Shown here piece by piece: positions 42,888 through 53,203 of a stretch of 64,000 bases of DNA (the stretch's first letter is position 1; each line of letters starts with the position of its first letter). Source of the DNA: Mycolicibacterium sphagni (lineage in GTDB: Bacteria; Actinomycetota; Actinomycetes; Mycobacteriales; Mycobacteriaceae); NCBI RefSeq assembly GCF_002250655.1, contig NZ_NOZR01000005.1:186001-250000 (forward strand), given 5' to 3'. The notes beneath the pieces are model-generated. The model did no database searches, was not told where the DNA came from, and saw nothing but the letters and a program-made list of their open reading frames with translations. A program made the position numbers and the translations under genes.

Positions 42888-43904
42888 CTAGCCCGGAATC
42901 AGGCTCAGCAGCAGATCGGGCCCGATCCGGTCGACACCGTCGTACTGCCATCGCAGCGCCCGGGCGATGCTCGGCACACCGACATCGTCGACGGCGGTGA
43001 CGGGGCCGCCCAGCAGGATCGGGCCCACGTAGGCCAGGATCCGGTCGATCACCCCGGCCCGCAGGAAGGCGCCGGCCAGTGTCGGGCCGCCCTCGACGAG
43101 CACATCGGTCCGGTCCGACAGCGCCTGGATGACCTCATTCGGGTCGTGGGTACGGATCACCATCGTGCGCGAATCATCGTTGAGCACATTGGCTTCCTGG
43201 GAGATCTCCCGCTTACCGACCACCACCCGCAGCGGCTGCCGCTCGGCCAGCCCGCCACCGGGCAGCCGGGCCGTCAGCGTCGGGTCGTCGATGAACACCG
43301 TGCCCGTACCGACCACGATCGCATCGCACGCCGCGCGTCGCACATGCAGATCGGCACGCGCCGCGTCACTGGTGATCCACTGCGAGGAACCGTCGGCGGC
43401 GGCACTGCGCCCGTCGACACTGGTGGCGTACTTCCAGGTGACATGCGGCCGGCCGGTGCGCTGTTTGTGCAGCCATTCCCGCAGCGGACCGCCGGCCACC
43501 TCATCGGCGCATACCCCTGGAGTTACTTCAATGCCATTGTCGCGCAGACGATCTGCGCCGCCCGATGCCACCGGATTGGGATCGGTGACGGCATACACCA
43601 CTGCGGCCACCCGGGCCTGGATCAGCGCGTCGACACAAGGTGGGGTGCGGCCCTGATGGTTACACGGCTCGAGCGTGACGACAGCGGTGCCGCCCGCGGC
43701 GCGCTCCCCCGCCTCATGCAACGCCATCACCTCGGCATGTGGGCCGCCTGCCGGCTGGGTGCCGCCGACGCCGACCACATCGCCGTCCGAGCTCAGAATG
43801 ACCGCTCCCACAGGGGGATTGGGATAGGTCGAACCCTTGACCTGCTGCGCCTCGGCGATCGCCAGCCGCATCGCGGCGTCGAAGGCCGCCGGCGTGGCCG
43901 TCAT
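42888..43904 (-). CDS. ribD: Bifunctional diaminohydroxyphosphoribosylaminopyrimidine deaminase / reductase
   Basis: 338 residues. Deaminase domain (about 1-145): zinc site [14 protein letters not shown] and [12 protein letters not shown]. Reductase domain (about 150-338): [57 protein letters not shown]. Carries out two successive steps of riboflavin synthesis. The start overlaps the rpe stop by 4 bases in the fmt-rsmB-rpe-ribD operon. Called ribG in M. tuberculosis. Confidence 0.95.
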   Translation of the reverse strand: MTATPAAFDAAMRLAIAEAQQVKGSTYPNPPVGAVILSSDGDVVGVGGTQPAGGPHAEVMALHEAGERAAGGTAVVTLEPCNHQGRTPPCVDALIQARVAAVVYAVTDPNPVASGGADRLRDNGIEVTPGVCADEVAGGPLREWLHKQRTGRPHVTWKYATSVDGRSAAADGSSQWITSDAARADLHVRRAACDAIVVGTGTVFIDDPTLTARLPGGGLAERQPLRVVVGKREISQEANVLNDDSRTMVIRTHDPNEVIQALSDRTDVLVEGGPTLAGAFLRAGVIDRILAYVGPILLGGPVTAVDDVGVPSIARALRWQYDGVDRIGPDLLLSLIPG

Positions 43905-44587
43905 ATCCGCAGATGCTGCGAGGCGGTGGCCGCCTGGCGGCGCAGTGCCTCGACCGCGATCGCGGGGTCGTGGGCGCCGTAGACGGCCGAACCCGCCACG
44001 AAGCAGTCCACTCCCGCCTCGGCGGCCAGCTCGATGGTCTCGGCGTTGATACCGCCGTCGATCTCGACCAGGATCGTGAGCTCACCGGAGTCGACCAGCC
44101 TGCGGGCCGTCACCACCTTCGACAGCACCTCGGGGATGAAGCTCTGGCCGCCGAAGCCTGGTTCGACCGACATCACCAGCAGAGTGTCGAAGTCGCGCAG
44201 GATTTCCAGGTAGGGCTCAAGCGGGGTGCCCGGCTTGACCGACAGGCCCGCCTTGGCGCCGGCGGCACGGATGTCGCGAGCCACCCCGACCGGGTTGTCG
44301 GTCGCCTCCGCGTGGAATGTGACGTTGTGAGCCCCTGCCTCGGCGTACCCGGGCGCCCAGCGGTCCGGGTTGTCGATCATCAGGTGGCAGTCCATCGGGA
44401 TGTCGGTGGCCGCCAAAAGGCTCTCCACCACCGGCAGGCCGAGGGTGAGGTTGGGCACGAAATGGCCGTCCATCACGTCCACGTGCAGCCAGTCGGCGCC
44501 CTCGACAGCGGCGGCCTCGTCGGCAAGGTGGGCGAAGTCGGCGGACAGGATCGACGGCGCGATCATCGGACGGGACGGTGTCGCCAT
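43901..44587 (-). CDS. rpe: Ribulose-phosphate 3-epimerase
   Basis: Interconverts ribulose-5-P and xylulose-5-P. 228 residues from ATG 44587 ([18 protein letters not shown]). Motifs: [18 protein letters not shown] near residue 35-52 with the metal ligands, [23 protein letters not shown] near residue 142, and VEIDGGIN near residue 180. A longer frame to 44668 overlaps rsmB and is unlikely. Linked to ribD, which consumes pentose-phosphate-derived intermediates. Confidence 0.96.
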   Translation of the reverse strand: MATPSRPMIAPSILSADFAHLADEAAAVEGADWLHVDVMDGHFVPNLTLGLPVVESLLAATDIPMDCHLMIDNPDRWAPGYAEAGAHNVTFHAEATDNPVGVARDIRAAGAKAGLSVKPGTPLEPYLEILRDFDTLLVMSVEPGFGGQSFIPEVLSKVVTARRLVDSGELTILVEIDGGINAETIELAAEAGVDCFVAGSAVYGAHDPAIAVEALRRQAATASQHLRI

Positions 44588-44597
44588 GACAGTAACC

Positions 44598-46076
44598 CTA
44601 GAGGTCCTTCTGCAGGGCAGCGGCGAACATGGCGTCGGTACCGTGCCGATGCGGCCAGAGCTGAACATGCGGACCGTCGCCCAGATCCTCTGCCGGGGCG
44701 AACAGCGGCCGGGTGTCCAGCGCGATGACGGGGTGCCGTCGCAACGCGTCGGACACGACGCCGACGGTCTCGGCCAGGTGCGGTGAACAGGTCGCGTACA
44801 GGATCACCCCGCCGGGACGGGTCAGGGCGATCGCGGCGGCCAGCAGCTCGCGCTGCAGCTTGGCGAGCACCGGGACGTCGGCCGGGGTGCGCCGCCAGCG
44901 GGCCTCCGGACGGCGCCGCAGCGCCCCGAGCCCGGTGCATGGCGCGTCCACCAGCACCCGGTCGAAAGTGCCCGGCTCCAGGGCTGACTCGCGACCGTCG
45001 ACCCGCAAGACCTCGACCGGCAGTCCGCGGGTGTTCTGTTCGACCAGGTCGGCCCGTCGCGCCGCCGGTTCGATCGCCGTCACGCTGCCGCCGTCCTGCG
45101 CGGCGATCGCGGCGATCAGCGCGGTCTTGCCGCCCGGCCCCGAGCACAGGTCCAGCCAGCGCCCCCCGTCCTCGCCGGCCAGCGGGGCCAGCGTCAGCGC
45201 CTGGGCCACCAGCTGGCTGCCTTCGTCCTGTACCAGCGCCTTGTCGTCGCGCACGGCCGCCAGCTTGCCGGGGTCACCGCCGCCCAGGTAGACGGCATAC
45301 GGCGAGTACCTGCCGACCGTGCCGTCGACGGCGGCGGCCAGCTCCTGCGCGGTCAGCACACCCGGGCGCGCCGCGAGGTGCACTGCCGGGCGGCCATTAT
45401 CGGCGGCCAGGGCGGCGTCCAATTCGCCGGCGCCGGCGCCGAGGGCGTCGGCGAACGCCTGGGCGATCCAGCGAGGGTGGGCGTGCACGAACGCCAGATG
45501 ACCCACCGGGTCGGTGGCGGCAGGCGGGGCCAGCTCGGCGACCCAGGACGCTTCGTCCCGGCCCGAGATGGTGCGAAGCACGCCGTTGACGAAACCCGCT
45601 CTGACGCTGTCGAATTCGATGCCGGCCTGCTCGACGGTGGTGGACACCGCGGCATGCTCCGCGACGTTGGTGCGCAGCAGCTGATAACTGCCGAGGCGCA
45701 GCAGATCCAGCAGCACGGGGTCGATCTGATCGATCGGACGTCCGGCTGCGGCGGCGATAACGGCGTCGAGCAGACCCAGCGTGCGGCAGCTGCCGTACGC
45801 CAGTTCGGTAGCGAACGCCGCGTCGCGGCCGTGGATTCCGCGCTCGGTCAGCATCGGCGGCAGTACCAGGTTCGCGTAGGCGTCGCGTTCGGACACTGCG
45901 CGCAGCACGTCGAACGCGGCCTGCCGGGCCGGATCCAGCGGGGTGCGCCGCGGCCGGCGCGGCGGGCGCTGCTGGGCGCGGTCACGGCCGGGTGGCGCCC
46001 CGGTTCGGTCGCGTTTCTGACCCGACTGATGGAAATGCTTGCCGCCCTGCGGCTTTCCCTTGCCAGCTTCGCTCAT
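44598..46076 (-). CDS. rsmB: 16S rRNA (cytosine-5) methyltransferase RsmB/Fmu
   Basis: 492 residues from ATG 46076, overlapping the fmt stop. A basic, Gly/Pro/Arg-rich N-terminal extension (about 1-50) precedes a NusB-like RNA-binding domain ([26 protein letters not shown], about 50-185) and the methyltransferase domain: [11 protein letters not shown] (SAM site), [21 protein letters not shown] and [15 protein letters not shown] with the two catalytic cysteines. Makes m5C967 in 16S rRNA in E. coli. Confidence 0.94.
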   Translation of the reverse strand: MSEAGKGKPQGGKHFHQSGQKRDRTGAPPGRDRAQQRPPRRPRRTPLDPARQAAFDVLRAVSERDAYANLVLPPMLTERGIHGRDAAFATELAYGSCRTLGLLDAVIAAAAGRPIDQIDPVLLDLLRLGSYQLLRTNVAEHAAVSTTVEQAGIEFDSVRAGFVNGVLRTISGRDEASWVAELAPPAATDPVGHLAFVHAHPRWIAQAFADALGAGAGELDAALAADNGRPAVHLAARPGVLTAQELAAAVDGTVGRYSPYAVYLGGGDPGKLAAVRDDKALVQDEGSQLVAQALTLAPLAGEDGGRWLDLCSGPGGKTALIAAIAAQDGGSVTAIEPAARRADLVEQNTRGLPVEVLRVDGRESALEPGTFDRVLVDAPCTGLGALRRRPEARWRRTPADVPVLAKLQRELLAAAIALTRPGGVILYATCSPHLAETVGVVSDALRRHPVIALDTRPLFAPAEDLGDGPHVQLWPHRHGTDAMFAAALQKDL

Positions 46077-47002
46077 GACGCCTGCACCGCCTCGTCGAGT
46101 CGAGCGCCGCGAGCCCAGTCCGCGGCGTTCATCAGCTTCTTGCCCGGTGGCTGCACCTGGCCCAGCACCACAGGCTGCGACCCGGTGCCGACCCGCACGC
46201 CGGCTCGATCGACCGCGATCGCCCCGGGCGCCAGCGGCGGCGCCGCCTCGTCGACGCCGACCGGGCCGAGCTTGACCCGCAGGTCGCCGATCATGGTCCA
46301 GGCGCCTGGGTTGGGGGTGACCGCACGGATCTGGCGCTCGACGACGTGGGCGGGTAGGTCCCACGAGACCCGCGCCTGCTCGACGGTGATCTTCGGGGCC
46401 AGACTGATTCCGTCGGCGGGTTGCGGCACAGGGGTCAGCGCGCCGTCGCCGATACCGTCCAGCGTCGCCTCCAGCAAGCCGGCTCCCGAGACCGACAGCC
46501 GGTCCAGCAGATCACCGGCAGTGTCGGCGGGCCGCACCGTTTCGGTGACCACGCCGTAGACCGGACCCGAGTCCAGGCTCGGCTCGATCAGGAAAGTCGT
46601 TGCACCCGTGACGCTGTCGCCCGCGGCGATAGCCGCCTGTACCGGCGCCGCTCCTCGCCACGCCGGCAACAGGGAGAAGTGCAAGTTGATCCAGCCGTGT
46701 ACCGGAACCGCCAGCAGCGCCTCGGAAAGCAGCGCGCCGTACGCCACCACCGCGCAGCACTCCGGCGCCAAGTCGGCCAGCTCGGCGATGAACTCCGGCG
46801 AGTTCGGCCGCGCCGGGCGCAGCACCGGGATGCCCGCCTCGGTGGCCAGCCGTGCCACCGGCGACGGGACGGGTGTGCCGCGGCGTCCGGCGGCCGCGTC
46901 GGGGCGGGTGAGCACCGCGACCACCTCGTGGCGCGCGGAGTCGATCAGCCGCTGCAGCGACGGCAAAGCCGGTTCGGGTGTGCCCGCGAAAACGATTCGC
47001 AT
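46073..47002 (-). CDS. fmt: Methionyl-tRNA formyltransferase
   Basis: 309 residues from ATG 47002 ([19 protein letters not shown]). Catalytic segment [20 protein letters not shown] near residue 105-125 and the TGAT loop are intact, with a C-terminal OB-like domain. Formylates initiator Met-tRNA. First gene of fmt-rsmB-rpe-ribD; 305 bp separate it from priA upstream on the same strand. Confidence 0.96.
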   Translation of the reverse strand: MRIVFAGTPEPALPSLQRLIDSARHEVVAVLTRPDAAAGRRGTPVPSPVARLATEAGIPVLRPARPNSPEFIAELADLAPECCAVVAYGALLSEALLAVPVHGWINLHFSLLPAWRGAAPVQAAIAAGDSVTGATTFLIEPSLDSGPVYGVVTETVRPADTAGDLLDRLSVSGAGLLEATLDGIGDGALTPVPQPADGISLAPKITVEQARVSWDLPAHVVERQIRAVTPNPGAWTMIGDLRVKLGPVGVDEAAPPLAPGAIAVDRAGVRVGTGSQPVVLGQVQPPGKKLMNAADWARGARLDEAVQAS

Positions 47003-47307
47003 GCCTCTACTTTCGCATCTGGCAGAACTCGCGCTGCAACACCCCGGCTGTTGACACGACAAACATCGTCGAAATCGCGGCGGTCAACCGGTTCACAGTC
47101 GCCGCGGCATTGTTGTGCTAAAGCCGGGCGAAGTCCCGCTTGTCCTCGGTGTAGGCCAGGTTCTGCACGGGTTGGTCAGGCACGGCGCCCACACCTGGCC
47201 GACCGCGGTGTCCAACCTCTTCTCAGCCGAAATACGTTCCGCCACAGGACTTCCTGCGCTCGTCGCGGCAAGCGGTCTGCGCGCCGCCCGAACCTTGTTT
47301 GTCTGAT
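47003..47307. other. Gap between priA and fmt with no convincing gene
   Basis: Both strands were read. On the minus strand a short frame from about 47192 to 47118 ends NLAYTEDKRDFARL, which reads like a protein C-terminus, but it is closed by a stop only about 35 codons upstream. I found no strong start, ribosome site or family match. The stretch probably holds the fmt promoter; a small or eroded gene cannot be excluded. Confidence 0.4.
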
Positions 47308-49305
47308 TCACCCTATGTGCAACGGATCGATCTGCACCCGCACTGCCTCGTGATCGTGCCGGGCGCTGGCGATCGAGATGGCATGGCGCAGCGACGCCGC
47401 CAATGCCAGTCCTTCGTCCTTGCGGACCCGCACCAGCATCCGGATCACCGGCTCGCCGGGGCGCGTCGCGGGCGGCCGGCGAACTCCTGGCGGCAGGTCG
47501 ACGGGGCCGAGCTGGTCGGCGTCCTCGGGCAGCTCGGCGTGGCCCAGGAGCGCGTCGACCGCACCGGAGCTGCCGTCGACGGCGGCCATGTGCACGCTGG
47601 GCGGCAGACCGACCTCGGCGCGGGCATCCAGTTCGGTCTCCGCGTGCCCGACCGGATCCCACTTGATCAGCGCCTGCACGGTCGGGATAGCCGACTCGGC
47701 GACCACCGCCACCACGCCGCCGTCCCCGCGTGGCCGCACCAGCGCGGCGGCGGCCATCCAGCGCCGCAGGGTGTCCTCGGCGGCCCGCAGGTCTTGGCGG
47801 CCCAAAAGCGCCCAGCTGTCCAGCAGTAGCGCGGCGCCGTAGCCGCCCGGCACCCGCGGCTCGGCGCCCGGCGTGGCGACGACGAGGACAGGAGCCGCCT
47901 GGATCTCGGTGTGCACCGTGTCGCCGGCCGAGGTGATGACCGTCGTGCCCGGGAACGCCCGGCCCATCTCCTCAGCGGTGCGGCGCGCCCCCACCACCAC
48001 CGCCCGGATCGCGTCGGAGCCACAGCGCCTGCAGCGCACCGCGCTGTCGATGCGGCCGCACCACCGGCACACCGCGCCTGCGGCATCGCGCTCCGTCAAT
48101 GACAGTGGGCCCATGCAGTGCCGGCACCGGGCGATCGTGCGGCACCGGGCACACGCGACCGACGGCACGTAACCGCGCCGCGGCACCTGGATCAGCACCG
48201 GCGCCTGCTGCTCTAGCGCGCCGCGGGCCGCGCGCAGCGCCAGCGACGGCAGCCGCGCGGACCGGGCGGCGGCGTCGCGTTCCTCGGCGTAGCCGGAATC
48301 GTCGAGTGCAACCACCCTCGGAGCGGCCGCCCGCACCAACGTCCGGGCGGCCACCAGGTCGTGCGCCCAGCCGCTCTGCACCAGCGCTTGCGACTCAGCG
48401 GTGCGGGCGTAGCCGCCGATCACCGCCGCACAACGCAGCTGATGGGCCCGCAACATGGCCACTTCGCGGGCGTGCGGATAGGGCGCGCGCGGCTCGGCGA
48501 GGGTGTCGTCGCCGTCGTCCCAGACGATGACCAGGCCCAGCCGGTCGACGGGGGCGAATACCGCACTACGGGTCCCGATGACCAGCCGTGCGTGCCCGCG
48601 CAGGGCCGACAACCAGCGCCGGTAGCGCGCCGACGGACCGAGGCCGGCGGACAGGGCGACGACGGCGGCCGGGTCGATGCGAGCGGTGGCGGCCGCCCAC
48701 AGCGCGTCGATGTCGCGCTGGTCGGGAACCACGGCCAGCACCCCGTAGCCGCCGCCGACCGCGGCCGCGGCTGCTTCGGCGATCCGGTCGCACCAGTGTT
48801 CGCCCGGCAGCGCCTGCCACACCGCACGGGCGGCCCGCCCGTCACGCAATGCGGTCAGGAAGCCCTCGCCGCCGCCGTAGCGGGCCCAGCCCGCCGGGTC
48901 GACCGGTTCGACGACGGGCAACAGCGGCGGGTCGGCCTGGGCCTTCTCCGCCCTGGCATGCCGTGGCGGGATGGCCAGCCGGAGCACGTCAGGGCGGGTG
49001 CCGGCGTAGCGGGCAGCCACCGCGTCGACGAGACGGCGAACCTCCGGGGTGAGCACCGGCTCAGCCGAGATGACCCGGTCCAGCCAGCCCAGCTGGCCCA
49101 CATGGTCGGTGTCCGAACGTCTTTCGAGTACGAATGCGTCGGCCAGCCGACCGTGGAATCGAACCCGGACCCGCACCCCGGGCTGGGCGTCGTCGGATTG
49201 TTCAGCGGACACCAGATAGTCGAACTCGCGGTCCAGGTGTGGCACCGACAGCATCGGCAGCACCCGGGCGATGGGTTCGTGTTCGGCGGCGCGCCGGATC
49301 GGCAT
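47308..49305 (-). CDS. priA: Primosomal protein N' (PriA), helicase motifs degenerate
   Basis: 665 residues. The N-terminal DNA-binding domain (VPHLDREFDYLV, about 20-31) and the zinc-binding region (CARC, CRHC, CRWC, CRRC pairs, about 395-440) are present. The helicase core has lost its ATPase signatures: the Walker A position reads ALPGEHWCDRIAEA instead of GxxGxGKT, and the DEEH box is WDDGDD. This is known for actinobacterial PriA, which is called a probable replication-restart protein without helicase activity. Confidence 0.92.
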   Translation of the reverse strand: MPIRRAAEHEPIARVLPMLSVPHLDREFDYLVSAEQSDDAQPGVRVRVRFHGRLADAFVLERRSDTDHVGQLGWLDRVISAEPVLTPEVRRLVDAVAARYAGTRPDVLRLAIPPRHARAEKAQADPPLLPVVEPVDPAGWARYGGGEGFLTALRDGRAARAVWQALPGEHWCDRIAEAAAAAVGGGYGVLAVVPDQRDIDALWAAATARIDPAAVVALSAGLGPSARYRRWLSALRGHARLVIGTRSAVFAPVDRLGLVIVWDDGDDTLAEPRAPYPHAREVAMLRAHQLRCAAVIGGYARTAESQALVQSGWAHDLVAARTLVRAAAPRVVALDDSGYAEERDAAARSARLPSLALRAARGALEQQAPVLIQVPRRGYVPSVACARCRTIARCRHCMGPLSLTERDAAGAVCRWCGRIDSAVRCRRCGSDAIRAVVVGARRTAEEMGRAFPGTTVITSAGDTVHTEIQAAPVLVVATPGAEPRVPGGYGAALLLDSWALLGRQDLRAAEDTLRRWMAAAALVRPRGDGGVVAVVAESAIPTVQALIKWDPVGHAETELDARAEVGLPPSVHMAAVDGSSGAVDALLGHAELPEDADQLGPVDLPPGVRRPPATRPGEPVIRMLVRVRKDEGLALAASLRHAISIASARHDHEAVRVQIDPLHIG

Positions 49306-49333
49306 CGTCGAAGACTATCGACGTCGCCGACAC

Positions 49334-50065
49334 TCAGTCGGTGGCCCGGCCGAAGAAGAATCCGGCGGTGATCAAGATCTGCGAGGTGGCGTACACCCAC
49401 CAGATCGGCACATCCAGCGCGTGCGAATCCAGAACGAAGCGGCCGATGCCGATCATCCCGTCGGAGACCGCGAAGCAGACCGCGCCCAGGGCCGTCCACG
49501 GGGTGGGCAGCCGGGCCAGCAACGCGGCACACACCATCGCGGCGAGCACCGCCATGTAGACCATGACCGGGATCGTCAGCCCGTCGGTCACCAGCCGGGG
49601 CCAGAACCAGACCAGCAAACTCACGCATGCGACGACCACGACGGCCGAGGCGACCAGCCTGGGCCGGCTGCGGCCCCGCAGCGGCAGCAGCGCCCCCAGG
49701 TAGCAGAGATGGGCTACCAGGAACGAGCCGAGCCCCAGCACGAACCCCGGCTGCCACCCCGGGATAGCCAGAAAGAAGTCGCCACCGGCCGAGAAGAGCA
49801 GAGCCGCGACCAGCCAGAGTCGCTCCCGGATGATCGGGTGCCACCACGCGGCCACCGCCAGCAGAACGGCCATCAGCGCCTTGACGACGGGCTGGCCCGG
49901 GAAACGGCCGGTGAGGTCGGCGTTCTCGGGCAGGGACACGGCGGCGATCACCAGGAAGGCGCCGTAGCCGATCGCCGCCGCGGCCCCGGCAGCCCACCAC
50001 GTTGTCAGGGTGCGTAAGTACGGTGGGCTGATGCCCAGCCTGGAGCGGCCGCCCGTGGATCCCAT
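49334..50065 (-). CDS. YhhN/TMEM86-family membrane protein (lysoplasmalogenase-like)
   Basis: About 243 residues with roughly eight hydrophobic helices. The conserved acidic residue in [15 protein letters not shown] near the middle and [13 protein letters not shown] near the C-terminus match the YhhN family, whose animal members hydrolyse lysoplasmalogen. The start is uncertain: the only upstream ATG (50065) overlaps the divergent esterase start, and a shorter start within the first helix is possible. M. tuberculosis has a similar gene (Rv1401) at this position. Confidence 0.8.
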   Translation of the reverse strand: MGSTGGRSRLGISPPYLRTLTTWWAAGAAAAIGYGAFLVIAAVSLPENADLTGRFPGQPVVKALMAVLLAVAAWWHPIIRERLWLVAALLFSAGGDFFLAIPGWQPGFVLGLGSFLVAHLCYLGALLPLRGRSRPRLVASAVVVVACVSLLVWFWPRLVTDGLTIPVMVYMAVLAAMVCAALLARLPTPWTALGAVCFAVSDGMIGIGRFVLDSHALDVPIWWVYATSQILITAGFFFGRATD

Positions 50066-50972
50066 CCTGCAGAAGGTACTGGACGCCGTCCCGTTCCAAT
50101 TGACCATTGACGGCGGCATCGACGAGGCCCGCCGACGGTTCCGGGACCTGCCTCGCCGCCCGGCGCATCCCGATCTGCGGGTGGAAAACCACACCATCGA
50201 CGGGCCTGCGGGGCCGATCCCAGTCAGGGTCTACTGGCCCACCGATGCCGACACCGATCCCCCCGTCACCATGTATTTCCACGGCGGCGGCTTCGCCGTC
50301 GGCGACCTGGACACCCACGACGGGACGGCCCGTGATCACGCCGTCGGCGCGGGCAGTCTGGTGGTCTCGGTCGACTATCGGCTGGCTCCCGAGCACCCCT
50401 ATCCCGCTGCCGTCGACGACGCCTGGGCAGCGACGCGGTGGGTGGCCGCCAACGCCGACCGCTTCGGCGCGGATGCGTCGCGGCTGGCGGTCGCCGGTGA
50501 CTCGGCCGGCGGCACGCTGTCGGCGGTGGTGGCCCAGCTGGCCCGGGACAACGACGGCCCGCCGATCGCATTCCAGCTGCTCTGGTACCCGTCGACGATG
50601 TGGGACAGCTCGCTGCCGTCGGTCATCGAGAACGCTGACGCTCCGGTGCTCAACACAGCCTCGATCAACGCCTTCAGCCGCTGGTATGCCGGGGATATCG
50701 ACCTGGCCGCCCCGCCGCCGGGCATCGCACCCGGCCGGGCCGCCGACTTGGCGGGACTGCCACCCGCCTACATCGCGGTGGCCGGCTACGACCCCTTGCG
50801 CGACGACGGCGCCCGCTATGCGGAGCTGCTCGCCGCCGCGGGTGTAACAGTCGAGCTGCATTTGGCCGACACACTGGTGCATGGCTACCTCGGTTACGCC
50901 GGGGTTGTTCCGGCCGCCACCGAGGCGACCGAACGCGGATTAGCCGCTCTGCGCGCAGCGTTGCACGTCTGA
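50031..50972 (+). CDS. Alpha/beta-hydrolase esterase of the hormone-sensitive lipase family (LipH-like)
   Basis: 313 residues from ATG 50031 ([19 protein letters not shown]). The oxyanion motif [10 protein letters not shown] near residue 83, the nucleophile elbow VAGDSAGG near residue 155, an Asp near residue 250 (GYDPLRDDG) and a His (VHGYLGY) near residue 285 complete the catalytic set of family IV esterases. Hydrolyses short-chain acyl esters in characterised mycobacterial homologues (LipH/LipI). No signal peptide. Confidence 0.92.
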   Translation: MPSLERPPVDPILQKVLDAVPFQLTIDGGIDEARRRFRDLPRRPAHPDLRVENHTIDGPAGPIPVRVYWPTDADTDPPVTMYFHGGGFAVGDLDTHDGTARDHAVGAGSLVVSVDYRLAPEHPYPAAVDDAWAATRWVAANADRFGADASRLAVAGDSAGGTLSAVVAQLARDNDGPPIAFQLLWYPSTMWDSSLPSVIENADAPVLNTASINAFSRWYAGDIDLAAPPPGIAPGRAADLAGLPPAYIAVAGYDPLRDDGARYAELLAAAGVTVELHLADTLVHGYLGYAGVVPAATEATERGLAALRAALHV

Positions 50973-51056
50973 GCGGCCCGGCTAGCAGCAATCTTGTCGG
51001 GACCGTCCGGACAGGCCACAATGGCAACAATCGCCACAATCGGGAGGATTTACCCC

Positions 51057-51437
51057 ATGAACGAAACCCGGCGCGCACTTGGCATCTGTCTCGGCGCCAT
51101 CGCCACCGGCCTGGCATCGGCAGTGATCGCCGCCCCGATGGCAGCGGCCGCACCCGACTGCAGCAAGCCTGCCGTCGATGCCCAGGTCGCGCAGTCCCAG
51201 GGACAGATCCAGAGCTACCTGAGCACCCATCCCGACGGTCAGAGGATGCTGATGACCGCCGCACTGCAGCCGCGTGCGCAGGCCTCAGCCACGCTGCAGG
51301 CCTACGCGCAGTCCAACCCGCAGGAGTACCAGGAGTTCACCGCGCTCCTGGCCCCGCTGGGCACGCTGCAGAAGCAGTGCGGCGTTCAGGTCATCCCGCC
51401 GCAGTACCAGTGGGCGTTCGACCAGTTCGTCGGCTGA
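51057..51437 (+). CDS. Hemophore-related secreted protein
   Basis: 126 residues from ATG 51057, with GGGAGG about 10 bases upstream. A signal peptide (about 1-32) ends MAAAAPDC; the mature protein has two cysteines (in DCSKPAVD and LQKQCGVQ) expected to form a disulfide, and an all-helical pattern with Gln/Ala-rich QAQASATLQAYAQSNPQEYQEF. This matches the mycobacterial haem-binding (Rv0203-like) small-protein family. A 17-bp inverted repeat follows its stop. Confidence 0.82.
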   Translation: MNETRRALGICLGAIATGLASAVIAAPMAAAAPDCSKPAVDAQVAQSQGQIQSYLSTHPDGQRMLMTAALQPRAQASATLQAYAQSNPQEYQEFTALLAPLGTLQKQCGVQVIPPQYQWAFDQFVG

Positions 51438-51460
51438 GAAGCTAACGGATCTCAACTCAC

Positions 51461-51509
51461 CGGGTCAGCCCGGCTGTTGCGCCACCTTGCCGACAGCCGG
51501 GCTGACCCG
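51461..51509 (+). terminator. Perfect 17-bp inverted repeat between hemophore-like gene and cyclase
   Basis: CGGGTCAGCCCGGCTGT (51461-51477) and ACAGCCGGGCTGACCCG (51493-51509) are exact complements with a 15-base loop. The GC-rich hairpin lies 23 bp after the stop of the hemophore-like gene and has no U-tract, as is common for mycobacterial terminators. Its right arm reaches the first possible GTG of the cyclase at 51509, so it may also affect that gene. Confidence 0.65.
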
Positions 51510-53134
51510 TGAATGATCGAGTGAAGCCCGTACAGCTGACCCGCCGAGTCTTGGAATGGCTCACTCAGCAGAGCGCCCAGCGGCAGGCCACGCCAGAATA
51601 TGGATCCTGGCTACTGGGACGGGTCTCGGAGAGTCAACGTCGCCGGCGCATCCGGATCCAGATCATTCTCACGGTGTTCGTGGTGGTCGCCAATCTGATC
51701 GGCGTCGCCGTCGCGATGTCCGTCATCACGGTCGCGATCCCGGTACCCAATATTTTTGCCGGCCGCGCGCACGCGATCACATCCGTCATCGCCCCGACCT
51801 ACGTCGTCGTCGCGGTGATCATCGGCTGGATCTGGGCGACCCGTCGCCTGCTGGACGCGCTGCGCTGGTCGATCGAGCAGCGCCCTCCCACGTCGCGCGA
51901 TCGCCACAACACATTCCGCGCCCCGTGGCAGCTGACCGTTATTCCGCTGGTGCTCTGGGGTGTTGGCGCGGCACTGCTGACCACCCTCTACGGATTGGTC
52001 GATACGGCCTACATCCCCAAGATGTTGTTCGGCATCACGTTCAGCGGCATCGTGGTGTCGGCGAGCTGCTACTTCTTCACCGAGTTCGCGTTGCGGCCGG
52101 TGGCGGCCCAAGCACTCGAGTCCGCCATTCCCGACCATCGCGGCGGCCCGGGAGTGTTGGGCCGGACGATCATGGCCTGGGTGTTGGGATCCTGCGTGCC
52201 CGTCGTAGGGATCGCCCTGGTGGCAGCCTTCACCCTGACGCTGCGCAATATGACAGTGACCCAACTCGCCGTCGCCGTACTGCTATTAGCCGCTGCCGCA
52301 GCGATTTTCGGCTTCATTCTGATCGTGATCGCCTCCTGGCTGATCGCCACGCCCGTTCAGGTCGTGCGGGCCGCGATGCAGCGCGTCGAAGACGGTGACC
52401 TCGACGCCCGTGTGGTGGTCTTCGACGGCACCGAACTCGGCGAACTGCAGCGCGGCTTCAACACGATGGTCGAGGGCCTCCGCGAGCGCGACCGCGTCCG
52501 GGATCTGTTCGGACGGCACGTCGGACGCGACGTGGCCCTGGCGGCTGAACAGCGCAACATCAACCTCGGCGGCGAGGAATGCCGCGCCGCGGTGCTGTTC
52601 GTCGACATCGTCGGATCGACAGCGGTGGTGGGCAGCCGCCCGCCGGCGGAAGTCGTCGAACTGCTCAACCGGTTCTTCGCGGTCGTGGTCGACGAAGTCG
52701 AGCGCTGCGGTGGTCTCGTCAACAAGTTCGAAGGCGATGGCGCACTGGCGGTCTTCGGTGCGCCGGTAGCACAGGACCAGCCTGAAACGAACGCGCTTGC
52801 CGCCGCCCGGGCCATCGCTGGCCGCCTGCGCCGCGATGTCCCCGAGATCGCCGTCGGCATCGGGGTGGCTGCCGGCATCGTGGTGGCCGGCAATATCGGG
52901 TCGCATCACCGATTCGAGTACACCGTCATCGGGGATCCCGTCCACGAAGCATCGCGCCTGTGCGAAATGGCCAAGAAGACCGGTGCCGGCGTGCTCGCCT
53001 CCGCATGCGCCGTGGAAGCCTCCAACGCCGCCGAGCAACGCTTCTGGACGATCGATGACGAGGTCGTTCTGCGCGGGCGCACAACGCCGACCCGGCTGGC
53101 CGTTCCCTCGAAGACCCTGACACCGTCGGAATGA
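51509..53134 (+). CDS. Membrane-bound class III adenylate cyclase with HAMP domain
   Basis: 541 residues from GTG 51509 (GTG 51521 would avoid the upstream hairpin). About six membrane helices (residues 45-290), a HAMP linker (VRAAMQRVEDGDLDARVVVFDGTELGELQRGFNTMVEGL, about 280-325) and a C-terminal cyclase domain. Metal aspartates are in VLFVDIVGST and the substrate loop is NKFEGDGALAVFG. The segment IGDPVHEASRL has His where the family normally has the transition-state Asn (N-x3-R). Makes cAMP from ATP if active; resembles the Rv1318c-Rv1320c group. Confidence 0.9.
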   Translation: MNDRVKPVQLTRRVLEWLTQQSAQRQATPEYGSWLLGRVSESQRRRRIRIQIILTVFVVVANLIGVAVAMSVITVAIPVPNIFAGRAHAITSVIAPTYVVVAVIIGWIWATRRLLDALRWSIEQRPPTSRDRHNTFRAPWQLTVIPLVLWGVGAALLTTLYGLVDTAYIPKMLFGITFSGIVVSASCYFFTEFALRPVAAQALESAIPDHRGGPGVLGRTIMAWVLGSCVPVVGIALVAAFTLTLRNMTVTQLAVAVLLLAAAAAIFGFILIVIASWLIATPVQVVRAAMQRVEDGDLDARVVVFDGTELGELQRGFNTMVEGLRERDRVRDLFGRHVGRDVALAAEQRNINLGGEECRAAVLFVDIVGSTAVVGSRPPAEVVELLNRFFAVVVDEVERCGGLVNKFEGDGALAVFGAPVAQDQPETNALAAARAIAGRLRRDVPEIAVGIGVAAGIVVAGNIGSHHRFEYTVIGDPVHEASRLCEMAKKTGAGVLASACAVEASNAAEQRFWTIDDEVVLRGRTTPTRLAVPSKTLTPSE

Positions 53135-53203
53135 TTCTCGTCCTGCGCTGCTTGTGAGAGTTGGCAATCACACGATTCGGCCAACACGCAACGGAGGAAC
53201 CCG

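Noticed and set aside
48855..50882. 675-codon minus-strand frame spanning priA, the YhhN-like gene and the esterase
   Set aside because: It runs through three well-supported genes in other frames or strands and has no coherent domain.
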